From Hybos culiciformis (lineage: Eukaryota > Arthropoda > Insecta > Diptera > Hybotidae): a stretch of 64,000 bases of DNA. A program made the position numbers and the translations under genes. The notes beneath the pieces are model-generated. The model was not told the DNA's origin and did not search any database. It worked only from the letters and a program-made list of their open reading frames with translations. The stretch covers positions 16,877,922 to 16,941,921 of the forward strand of contig OZ023273.1 in NCBI GenBank assembly GCA_964007475.1, given 5' to 3'. Below, in pieces: positions 42,804-51,554 of this stretch; position 1 is the first letter of the stretch, and every line of letters begins with the position of its first letter.

Positions 42804-43826
42804 TTAATGCTGAAAATTTGACCAATACTCCACATATTCAGAAACAGATTTACGTCTACAAGTATTTAATTCTTTAACATCTATATTTATTATTTCAGCA
42901 TCATTTAATTTTTCATCATCAACGACCTGTTCTTTAGTCAAGAATGATGATGTTGATTTTGCTTTTATTGAAGATTCAATTTTATAATTTCCATCATTTT
43001 TCCTATTTAAATTATCACTTTTATAACTAGGAGCACTAGCACTATAACTTGATTCAATTTTATTAAATAGATTGATTGGAAATTTTTCATCATCTATTTT
43101 ATTTTTATTAATATCCTTATTTTCAGTTGCATCATTGGAAACTTGTTGATTTACTGCAACATTTAAATAATTAGATTTAGCTTTCGCTGATTGATTTGAA
43201 ATTAGTTGACTCTTTTTCTGTAATTCATTCATATTAGCATTATCATTATTATGCTTAGTTAAAATTGTTTCGTTTTTGGTATATATTTTTTTACCCATAT
43301 TTAAATTATTATCTTTTATAGAGGTTTTAATATTATTTGTGGTTGTTGAATCGGTATTACTTTTTGCTTCACTATCCTCATATTTAAATTTTTCGAGATT
43401 TAACGATAGCTTACTATTGACATAATTTTCTTTTGAAACTTTTATATTGTTTTCAGGAAATTCTTTTTTCAAAAATTCCAATTTTTCCATATGGATTGGA
43501 TTCTCTTCTAAATCTTTAATATTAAATTGGGAAGAGTTTTCAATAACATCTCTTGTTATTATTCCGTCATTATCGACATTTTTCAATATATCTGATAGGC
43601 CTTCTACAGATGGTGAAACAAGTGCTGATTGGGATTGAGATTCACTGCCTTCAACAATACGTTCTTCGCTTGAATCATATGTTCCTGGACTGCCGGGCGG
43701 AGCTGTTAAAATAACATTTTTTTTGAATTCGTCTTTGTAAAAATCATTTATCATTGATATCATTGCTTTTGAATAAAAATATATTATGCTCATTAAAACA
43801 ACACCTTGAGCAATTGGTCCAATCAT
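42804..43826 (-). CDS. Unknown single-span membrane protein, 340 aa
   Basis: I do not recognise the family. The frame is far longer than chance allows in DNA this A+T-rich. The start sits in a perfect fly-type context, CAAAATG, with an in-frame TAA two codons upstream. Residues about 4-25 (I-A-Q-G-V-V-L-M-S-I-I-Y-F-Y...) form one hydrophobic segment with no obvious cleavage site, so it is probably a signal anchor. It is followed by a short motif A-P-P-G-S-P-G-T-Y-D-S-S-E-E. The remaining 280 residues are rich in N, K, S, D and E and look disordered, ending in E-Y-V-E-Y-W-S-N-F-Q-H. A probable 73-nt intron ends 29 nt upstream of the start, and a 39-aa frame lies just before that intron, so both may be read from one transcript. 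Function unknown; the conserved-looking part is the N-terminal 55 residues. Confidence 0.8.
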   Translation of the reverse strand: MIGPIAQGVVLMSIIYFYSKAMISMINDFYKDEFKKNVILTAPPGSPGTYDSSEERIVEGSESQSQSALVSPSVEGLSDILKNVDNDGIITRDVIENSSQFNIKDLEENPIHMEKLEFLKKEFPENNIKVSKENYVNSKLSLNLEKFKYEDSEAKSNTDSTTTNNIKTSIKDNNLNMGKKIYTKNETILTKHNNDNANMNELQKKSQLISNQSAKAKSNYLNVAVNQQVSNDATENKDINKNKIDDEKFPINLFNKIESSYSASAPSYKSDNLNRKNDGNYKIESSIKAKSTSSFLTKEQVVDDEKLNDAEIINIDVKELNTCRRKSVSEYVEYWSNFQH

Positions 43827-43855
43827 TTTGATTTATTTTAAAAAATCTTAACCAC

Positions 43856-43928
43856 CTAAAATGAGTAAATATATTCGAACAAAATTAAATGCAAAATTTA
43901 TGCATAAAATATTACTTATTATACTTAC
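43856..43928 (-). other. Predicted 73-nt intron between two reading frames
   Basis: On minus the donor is TTA|GTAAGTATAAT (starting at 43928) and the acceptor is CTCATTTTAG|GTGG (ending at 43856). The size is typical of fly introns. It lies between the stop of the 39-aa frame (44115) and the start of the 340-aa frame (43826), so splicing would leave both frames on one RNA with about 215 nt between them. Prediction only. Confidence 0.6.
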
Positions 43929-44071
43929 TAATGGAGAAAAAATCTTAGTATATAATTGAATTTTAATTTTACCTAAGAACAATGTGAAATTCAATGTTAG
44001 TTGTAGATACATATTAAATACATTTTAAAAAATATTTACAGTAGCGTATTTGTTGCAAATGTTTAATTTTG

Positions 44072-44090
44072 TTTATTAATTTTGTTTATT
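44072..44090 (-). terminator. Two possible AATAAA signals just after the 39-aa frame
   Basis: On minus, AATAAA reads at 44090-44085 and 44077-44072, 25-45 nt after the 39-aa stop. If used, the 39-aa frame would be a separate transcript and not part of a two-cistron one. Both are plausible by chance in this sequence. Confidence 0.25.
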
Positions 44091-44114
44091 ATCTTATTAA
44101 TTGAAATTGGATAG

Positions 44115-44234
44115 TTAATACCATTCTTCTCCGGTTAAAGCTTCATAAATCCATGATACTGATGCTTTCATAGCTGGCCAACCCATAGTTAATGCCAATA
44201 AAAGTGTATTAGCCATAACAAATAATTGCATCAT
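44115..44234 (-). CDS. Unknown 39-aa membrane microprotein
   Basis: The frame opens with two ATGs (44234, 44231) and ends in TAA. The protein has one hydrophobic stretch, residues about 4-18 (L-F-V-M-A-N-T-L-L-L-A-L-T-M-G), then W-P-A-M-K-A-S-V-S-W-I-Y-E-A and an acidic tail L-T-G-E-E-W-Y. Three tryptophans in 39 residues, a balanced composition and ordinary codons such as GGT, GCT and GAA argue for real coding in a region where chance frames are all F/I/K/N/Y. A splice acceptor, TATATTAG|GAG, ends 8 nt before the first ATG, so a leader exon probably lies further upstream; GGTAAGTT at 45793 on minus is a good donor for it. It is either a small stand-alone gene, the first cistron of a two-cistron RNA with the 340-aa protein, or an upstream frame controlling it. 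I do not recognise the family. Confidence 0.6.
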   Translation of the reverse strand: MMQLFVMANTLLLALTMGWPAMKASVSWIYEALTGEEWY

Positions 44235-44282
44235 ATTAACTCCTAATATAATTTATATAACAAAATATTACATAATATATAG

Positions 44283-44311
<29 letters not shown>
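44283..44311. repeat. (TA)n microsatellite
   Basis: About 14 TA dinucleotides without interruption, just upstream of the 39-aa frame on minus. Confidence 0.95.
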
Positions 44312-44314
<3 letters not shown>

Positions 44315-44649
44315 GCTTCTTTACATTGTACATGGTGTATGTGTGATGTATGTAATACATATAAGAACGTACAATCAGATATCTACCTCAATTGAAATTG
44401 ACAAAAAAAATTAATCAAATTAATTGTTCAGCGTTTAAATTTAATCTTTTATAAACTATTATACTATCTTCAGTAACCTTATTTTTAGTAAATTATAAAA
44501 TTTGATAAAAATGTATGAAAGACAGGAAAACTTTAAAATAAAAGGAGTAATAATGTTAGTCGTGACTCAAATAAAATTTTCTTTGTTCCGGTTCTATACA
44601 TAAATTGACGCCTCTCGGCAACAAGATGAAAAATTCAAACTATTTTAAT

Positions 44650-44802
44650 TTATGCGACGATGCACGGTACAGTTCCCAAAATAAAATTTATATCACATAA
44701 TTTCTTGCCGGCACATTTTCCAAATTTATTATTAGTTCCAGTCATATTAACTGGATATGAAACTGGCTCCTTGAATATTTCACACCACACTCCAACGCGC
44801 AC
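44650..44802 (-). CDS. Possible terminal exon of a small cysteine-containing protein
   Basis: Seen: after a TTATAG|GTGCGC acceptor-like site the minus frame runs 50 codons to TAA. It contains four cysteines (residues 7, 30, 36, 47), an N-M-T glycosylation sequon and glycines and prolines in a mixed composition (...K-C-A-G-K-K-L-C-D-I-N...). Local G+C is clearly above the surroundings. This would fit the last exon of a secreted peptide, but I see no signal-peptide exon upstream. The opposite strand also has a 76-codon frame (44660-44890), so a decayed transposon is an equal alternative. Confidence 0.25.
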   Translation of the reverse strand: MRVGVWCEIFKEPVSYPVNMTGTNNKFGKCAGKKLCDINFILGTVPCIVA

Positions 44803-45842
44803 CTATAAATTGAGCCTGTTTGGAATTATCTCATACCATTACTGCAAAATTTACGCCAAATTCTTGAAAAAAATATTTTTTACAACGTAACAAAAGAAGA
44901 ATTGTAACCGGAAAACAAGTAAAAGAATACTTTAAATTTTTCTATCTATTTAAATTATTCGTTTCAATAAAAATCACTGACAATAACGTTTTCAATATGC
45001 TTTTTATTCTAATTCTAAATGAAAACTAAACTTGGATTTTAAAAGATGGCTAAAGAAAAATAGGTTAGCTAATCCAATTATTTTATTATGTACATAATAT
45101 CAGTATAATAATAAAAACCCTTTTTGATGATTTTGTTTTATATAAAGTTATAATTTTAGCATTCATTATTTGCATTCAATTACTTATATATATGATGTAC
45201 ATAGAACTTATGCAACGCGTCATTAAAAAATACAAAGTACGGACTTTTGGAAAATAATATTTTCTCAAATATATGAATACACCTATCCTTCAATCAAAAT
45301 ACAATATTTTCATATAACAAAAATTTTGGAAAACATGTTTTACTAAATGAGAAAAATATAAAATTTAAAGAAAATTTAAATTTTGGAAAAAAAAAAATAT
45401 AAAAATATATGTAAGGCACAATTTTAACGTCCTTTAACGCATAATAAACATCCTTTAACGCCGAATAAAAATTGGTTAACTTAAAAATAAACCATTGTAA
45501 GTAATACTTTGAAAGAAATGTAAGTGTTAAATTTTTGCAAATCAATATTTCATAAAACCAATTACTTTTATAAACATTTTTTTTTTTATAAAATTTTCTG
45601 ATTGTGACACAAAAGAGAAGATATGAGAAATTCATAATCCTGTTTGTGTTCAAGGCAGATCTATTTAGAAAGTCTCAGAAAAGAACACACATATTCAATT
45701 TTCATCAATTTTCATAAATTTTCAAGCATATTTCTTACGTCGATTATGATGAAAATGATAGAAAATTCGACAAATTAAATCATATGAACTTACCAAACTC
45801 TTGTGTTGATATTTATTTTATTCAAATAAATTATAAATAAAA

Positions 45843-45946
45843 GCTATGTCCTACCCTGTCTAATGGATCGCTTGAAGTTAAAACACTTTAACGTTTTCAA
45901 ATTAAAATAAAATCCTTTTTCGCAGACAAGGGCTAAAGGACATAGC
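45843..45946. mobile_element. Short MITE-like segment with imperfect inverted ends
   Basis: GCTATGTCCT (45843-45852) and AGGACATAGC (45937-45946) are perfect inverted termini. They extend imperfectly inward as CCCTGTCT and, after a small gap, the complement of AGACAAGGG. No target duplication is clear. A 14-base stretch TTTTTCGCAGACAA at 45916-45929 recurs at 46023-46036. Confidence 0.5.
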
Positions 45947-46001
45947 AGTTAAGGCCCTAGTTTTAAGATTTTATTTATAATTGAATTATAATAAAATCCA
46001 T

Positions 46002-46022
46002 TAATAATAATAATAATAATAA
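46002..46022. repeat. (AAT)n microsatellite
   Basis: Seven AAT/TAA trinucleotides. Confidence 0.9.
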
Positions 46023-46247
46023 TTTTTCGCAGACAAAAAATAAAAAGAATGCGGGAATTAATTTACGTTCATATTGTATTCGTAGATTCTCATAAAATTT
46101 TAGTCAAAATACATATTAATTTTTTTTCTTTTACGTATCCAACTTGTTCTGATTCAAAATTGATTTAAATTTTAAAACACAATAATACATAATAATGTTT
46201 TTAATGTGTTTTAAAAAAATTAATTAAACATATCCCGAATTAAATAC

Positions 46248-46517
46248 TTAAAAATTAAAATTAAATAAATTAATAGATAAAATTAATAAAAACGCAGTAT
46301 TTAGAGGTATAACATAATATTTATGTGGTAAATAACCTTCACTTGATCGCATCCATGCACCGAATCCAGAATTTAATTCATCCTCTGTTTCAAGTTTCTG
46401 AATTTTTTCATCTAAAACCTTTATATCTTTTTTAATATTTTTATTGTCCTTTTTTGAATTTATTGATGATTTATTGCCAGAGCTTCCTGATGTTGATGAC
46501 TTTTTTCCTCTTTTCAT
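46248..46517 (-). CDS. Unknown 89-aa protein with C-terminal membrane anchor
   Basis: The start is fixed by an in-frame TAA two codons upstream, and TTATAG|ATTC just before it could be a splice acceptor. The protein has a basic, serine-rich N-terminus (M-K-R-G-K-K-S-S-T-S-G-S-S-G...), then a charged helix-like stretch around residues 25-47 (K-D-I-K-V-L-D-E-K-I-Q-K-L-E-T-E-D-E-L) that could form a short coiled coil. Next comes an aromatic/glycine segment F-G-A-W-M-R-S-S-E-G-Y-L-P-H-K, and finally a hydrophobic tail (residues about 68-85). That order is typical of tail-anchored proteins facing the cytosol. Serine is encoded by varied codons (TCA, TCT, AGT, AGC), unlike chance frames. It lies on the same strand as the 39- and 340-aa frames. 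I do not recognise the family. Confidence 0.65.
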   Translation of the reverse strand: MKRGKKSSTSGSSGNKSSINSKKDNKNIKKDIKVLDEKIQKLETEDELNSGFGAWMRSSEGYLPHKYYVIPLNTAFLLILSINLFNFNF

Positions 46518-46530
46518 TTTTTAATTGAAT

Positions 46531-48390
46531 CTATAACCTTTTTCATAAAAAAAAATAAAAAAAATTAAATAGACGATGAATGAATTATAGACAATATTTT
46601 ATCGAAATATATTTTATCGATTTTTTATTTCGTACCATTATTTTAAATTTATTTCAGTCAAATTCACAAAGATAAAAGGGCGAATTTTCAAAGATATATT
46701 TGAATAGCTTTAAAGTTTTTTTTTCTCTTATTTTTTTTTATTTTGATTCATTCATACATTCAGAGCAAAAGTCTACTTTTTATTTAGAAATTTAATTAAT
46801 ATCTTCTAAGAACAAAAAAAAAACTTTAATAATTAATTAGCCGCCTTGCAATTGATTGAATTTGTACGAAATATTATTATTTTCTATTAAATAAAACTAG
46901 TATTGTAAACCATCTTCGAAATGAATTGAAACTGAACTGAAAAAAAAAACATTTTTTGAGTTTCTAATGAAACCAAACAAGTTCAATATAATAACGAAGG
47001 TACTGAGACAAAACCGACGAAAAAATTAAAATATGAAATAAACAAAATTTGTCGTACATTAGAAATAGAATATATTTGACATATATAAATTATTTGCTTA
47101 TTATAGAATAGAGACATTGAATTTATGACAAAATGTTGTCAGAAATAATTTTCAATCTGTGACTTAGGGCATAATACTAATACCAAAAACAAAACTATTA
47201 AAAAACCAGAAAACAACTTCATAAACTATGTAATCTTATTATTTAGCCCGTTTTTCATCAAAAATGAAAAAAGTTTCCTTTAAATTACAGTCCGTCCGTT
47301 CTTCGCTACTAAAATAATGGTAACTAATGAAACGATTTTCATTTCATACGCAATCTCGTCCACTTTCACCTCTAGACTAAATGTCGAGATTCTATAACTT
47401 CAGATTAAAATGGTAATATTTGTACATGGTATGTGAGTAAATGGTACAATTACATTGGAGCAAAGATCTTATAGTAGTTAGTTACTTAAATTGTTGTGCA
47501 TATGAAAAAAAATATATACCTTTTGAAAAGTAATCTCATTCAATCCAATACATATTTTTACAATAGCCTTATCATTGAATTTTGTTTTCCATATTTAGGT
47601 ATCGTGTTTTGTAATTATTCAGTAGATACTATAGATATTAAGATAAATAATAACGATGTAATGTCAGTGAAATTCAATAGAATGGTTTTCAATTAATTTT
47701 CTTTTCAATATTATTATAATAAACTAAAGGAAATAAGCTTATAATATTTTTTAAATAACTGAGAAATCTGGAAAAATCAATTTATATTACTAAAATTATA
47801 CTTCTCTTTTATGAAAAAGTGAGATAACCATCAATATCCTCTATTTCTATAGATTGATTCGCTTGTTAAAGGAAAACACATGATTTGAATATAATTAGAA
47901 ATAATTTAGATTATAGTTAATATAGATATAATTTTCTTACTTTTTATTTTTCTCACTAATTTATAGATTTATTTTTATGTGCTTATATTTGAAACACTTG
48001 TTTTATTATTTCTTCATTTGATTAATTAACTATCTCGAACTTTAAATAATCAAAACAAAATAACTTTTCTACTAAAAGTTGCGAATTGGAGCTATAATGG
48101 AAACTCCTAATCAAGAATACAAATACCTTAAAAGCTGTTTCCATAAAAAAAAATATACGTCAATTGTTTCGAAATTTACCGAACTTGAAAGTTACTTTCT
48201 TACAATCTATTCAAGACAACTTCAGTTGAGTTCATTTCTTTTTATTAAATTGTGAGTTTTTGGATTATAAAAAATTGATTTTGTAGGTTTTCATTTTTAT
48301 TGATTTTTCTATTTTCTCATTCCACATATGTATGGCATTATTTTTCAAATTCGTTACCAAGATTGTCATTGATATTATACATCTATCGAT
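46531..48390. other. No gene seen
   Basis: A+T-rich DNA. A GTCCGTCCGTT-containing patch at 47290-47400 is richer in G+C and resembles decayed transposon sequence. The 66-codon plus frame at 47496-47696 has A+T-driven composition and no recognisable motif. Confidence 0.5.
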
Positions 48391-48672
48391 TTAAAAGGTT
48401 TTATTAAATAAATATTTATGAACATATATAAATTTTAAAAGTAATAATAAATAAAATATAAAATAAGATTTGCATTTACTATGCCTGAATAAAATAGAGA
48501 TTTTGTAGTGTAAAAAAGTGAAAATTTTTAGTTTTTTATACATTAGCATGAAAAAGGAGAGCTTTAAGGATTTGGAAGTTGACCTGAACTCTTCAGAATG
48601 TTCACTTTTTCTGATATTGTTAATTAAAAATAACAAAATAGCTAAGAAAATAAGAATATGTTGCGCAGCCAT
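48391..48672 (-). CDS. Weak candidate: frame opening with a signal-peptide-like segment
   Basis: The first 30 codons (M-A-A-Q-H-I-L-I-F-L-A-I-L-L-F-L-I-N-N-I-R-K-S-E-H-S-E-E-F...) look like a secretory signal or anchor followed by a polar stretch, with GCT, GCG and CAA codons at the start. A possible donor, TTCAG|GTCAAC, follows codon 31. The rest of the 93 codons is F/K/L/Y-rich and looks like intron read through. It could be the first exon of a secreted protein with no further exon I can find, or chance. Confidence 0.2.
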   Translation of the reverse strand: MAAQHILIFLAILLFLINNIRKSEHSEEFRSTSKSLKLSFFMLMYKKLKIFTFLHYKISILFRHSKCKSYFIFYLLLLLKFIYVHKYLFNKTF

Positions 48673-48816
48673 ATTATGTTAAGGCGAAAATAGGGTTTGT
48701 AAAGCATATTTTTTCGACAAAGTCTGTTCGAGACGCAAAAAAACAAATAAAACCCCAGGCAAGGCGGCATCCGTCCGAATTATATTTATTACATTACAGG
48801 ATTTTCTTGTGTGTGT

Positions 48817-48945
48817 ATCCATGCAGTATTTTGTCCATACTACTTTGTTTATACACATTATTTTGTCATTCCAGTATATTTGGATACATTATTTTGTGAT
48901 TCAGTATTTTGTGATTTTCGGTATACAGCATTTTGACGTCAACCA
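48817..48945. repeat. Degenerate short repeats of an ATTTTGT(C/G)AT(T/A)C motif
   Basis: The motif CAGTATTTTGT / CATTATTTTGT occurs about six times at irregular 20-30 base spacing, ending in GGTATACAGCATTTTGACGTCAACC. The style resembles one arm of a foldback element whose other arm is missing. The 13-mer AATGCTGTATACC (complement of part of this end) recurs at about 60753. Confidence 0.5.
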
Positions 48946-48949
48946 TAAT

Positions 48950-51398
48950 TCTTTTTTTATTATTAATTACTACTTAGGTATTTAAAATATGAAATTATTT
49001 AAAAAAAAAATCATTTCAGCTAACAGTATTCCGGAAAAATAAATATAACGATCAGGAGCTTTATCGTGAAAATTATAATACGATATATCCTGGTTCTAAT
49101 ATAGTTAGATAATTTTGTATACTATAATATAATTTATAATATAACAACTTTTAATGTTGAATGCATACATAAAATAATTACGTTTATGATCCTTGTATTA
49201 ACTATGTTGTATGTCAACATAAGGTAACCAGATGTATACAGCAGATTTTCTAGATACAATTTGAATTTTTAAATTATTATTCAATGAGTGTTTTATACTA
49301 GTAGCATTATGCTTAACCTTGGTATAATAAATATTGTGCAAAATTTAAATACAAACAAAAAAAAAAAAAAAGAAGAATTTTGCAAAAGTGGAATTTTGTT
49401 AATGAAGTTATATTATTTTTGAGGCTACAAGTTAGATTAACCCAATACAAAGCAAAATACATCACTTCCTTCTAAAATCTAAAGCATTATTGTGATGCTG
49501 CTTTCACATCTTGTGCATCAATTTTGTCATGTCTATTTCATTGTTCCACGCCTTAATACTTGCCTTATAAAATACCTTTCTAAAATTATTTTATTTGGAA
49601 GTGGGTGAACAATAATTTCTGAATGCAATGAATACCAAGTTTTTTTTACATATATAAAAATATTATTGTTTTAACACCAAAAAAGAAAATTCAAAAAAAA
49701 AGGAACAAAATTAAATTTATCACACAGCTCTGAACCCAAACCAGGTCCGGAACATTTTGAAATCTATGCAATATTCGTAATATTTTAAAAGTATTGTAAA
49801 AAATTATCATAATTTTAATATTTTTAGGTACACACATAAATAAAAATACAAATTAAATAATGCAAACCTTTTTTTTTTGCTTCCACCACGTTGAATTGGC
49901 AATTAAATTAATTCATTTAAAATTGGAATGCGAATTAATTTTTTCATATGAATTTTAGTCGGCAAATTTTTTTTTATTTGTTATTCTCACTGTGTTTGTT
50001 GTGATGCTTAAAATCAGGCCAGTGAAAACAACAAAGCAAAAGCAAAAGAAAAAATTAATATTCAAAAAATTTCTATTTCTTTTATTTATTTATTTTAAAT
50101 TCACTTATTAATTTAATTTTTTTTTTATTTTTTTATTTCTTTTTTTGTTATCAATTTGCAGAATACAATTAAAATAATTATTTTTCTGGTTTTATTTTTA
50201 TGTTTTCACTGTTTTAGCACTCACTGCAACAGCACATTTTTATATACATACATATAAGATATTCATAATAAGATAAATAAAAAACAAAACAAAACGAAAA
50301 TAATATTTCACACAGGTAGATTGACAGGTAAAATTAACTTGAATTACTCCCACAGAGGCAAATGTACCAAGTGATTCTTATATTTTGTAGGTACTTTAAA
50401 GAAGGAACAGAAAAAAAAATCAAAACAAAACTAACTTAACACAATGAAAGAAATTAAAACAATATTTTTTTTTAATCTAGTGTTGGTGTAAAATAACCAC
50501 ATAAAAATTCTTCCGAAGAAATCTTAAAGATATTTCATTTTTTTTTTTTAGATACTTTGATTTTCAATTAAAATTTGTTTATTTTCATTTTTTCAATTAA
50601 AAATTATTTTAATAATAATTTTAAAAACACTTTTATTTTAAAATTTTCTGTATAATATTTATTATTATTAATTAAAAAATAATATCAATTTTTTTTTTTT
50701 AAGATAAACAAACAGTGCAGCGAACAACGATCTTTTTTTAATAAAAGATATTTAGCTGATTGAAGTTGGTTGTAAGACTGAAGAAAAAAAATAAAAATAA
50801 AATAAAATATGTAAAACTAAATCTTAACGATCACCACATGGTGGCGCAATTGGATATTTTTAAAACGTTTATTTTATTTAAAATCTTATCGTTTTCTATG
50901 TTTTTCTTTAAATAATTTAGATATTTTATCGCTGGGCTTAACTATAGTCCTTTTTGACCAACAAGAACTACGAACACACCGTTTTTCAGTCGAATCATTA
51001 ATCAGTAGTGGAGATTTTTTTTTAGTATGAAATGGATTTAAAATAAAAAATCTAAACGATATTCTAATACGATATGTACATAATTATATATAAGCATACA
51101 AAATAAGTTCGAATAAATAATTGTAATATTTTTGATATAAATTTTTCCTTAAATGTTAGTGAAAAGAAGAACTTGTCTATATACTCTAACATCCGTTCTC
51201 AAAACCTTCATCATTCACCTACAAATAATGCGTCTATATACAAAAATCATTCAATTCTTTTCGAAATGCTTTTTAATATTTTTTAATTATTTTTGTAGAA
51301 ACAGAACAAAGAAAAGAAATTTATTTCTAGGTTTATGTTAAAAGATTTCATAAAAAATTTAATACGAAATTTTTTCATGTAAATAATAATATCAGAGA
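48950..51398. other. No gene seen
   Basis: A+T-rich DNA with long T runs. Around 50830-50850 a CACATGGTGGCGC stretch resembles the core of the insect CTCF site, but a single short match is weak. The patch 50940-51010 is somewhat richer in G+C and carries two CAGT initiator-like tetramers; no gene start follows. Confidence 0.4.
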
Positions 51399-51554
51399 TG
51401 ATAAAGTATGAGATGTAAAAATGGTTTAGAATTTTGTTTCATCAAGTCATTTACTTCATAGGTTTAAAAACTATAAAATATAAAAATATTTTTGGTTAAA
51501 GTTCATAAACAATAAAGAATTTTAGAATCAAATGCCACATCTCATACTTTATCA
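51399..51554. mobile_element. MITE-like element with 18-bp perfect inverted ends
   Basis: TGATAAAGTATGAGATGT (51399-51416) is exactly complementary to 51537-51554. The similarity continues outward imperfectly for about 8-10 more bases (ATATC-AGAGA against the complement of CCTACGATAATAT). The interior of about 120 bases is A+T-rich and non-coding. No target duplication could be fixed with confidence. Confidence 0.65.

Larger units (their letters stand above)
44243..46247. other. Spacer or intron between the 39-aa and 89-aa frames
   Basis: Holds a (TA)n run at 44283-44311, a cysteine-containing frame at 44650-44802 (minus), a MITE-like segment at 45843-45946 and an (AAT)n run at 46002-46022. 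A strong minus donor (GTTTG|GTAAGT, intron from 45793) paired with the acceptor ending at 44243 would make most of this a 1.55-kb intron of the 39-aa transcript. A 119-codon minus frame at 45294-45653 is F/Y/K/I-rich with a small A-L-K-D-V duplication and I do not consider it coding. Confidence 0.4.

Noticed and set aside
45294..45653. 119-codon minus frame with an A-L-K-D-V duplication
   Set aside because: Composition is dominated by F, Y, K, I, L as expected for chance frames here; the duplication comes from a small DNA repeat (CCTTTAACGC). It lies in a probable intron.
50832..50847. CTCF-like core TGGTGGCGC
   Set aside because: A single 9-base match without flanking support or binding data; noted only as a possibility.
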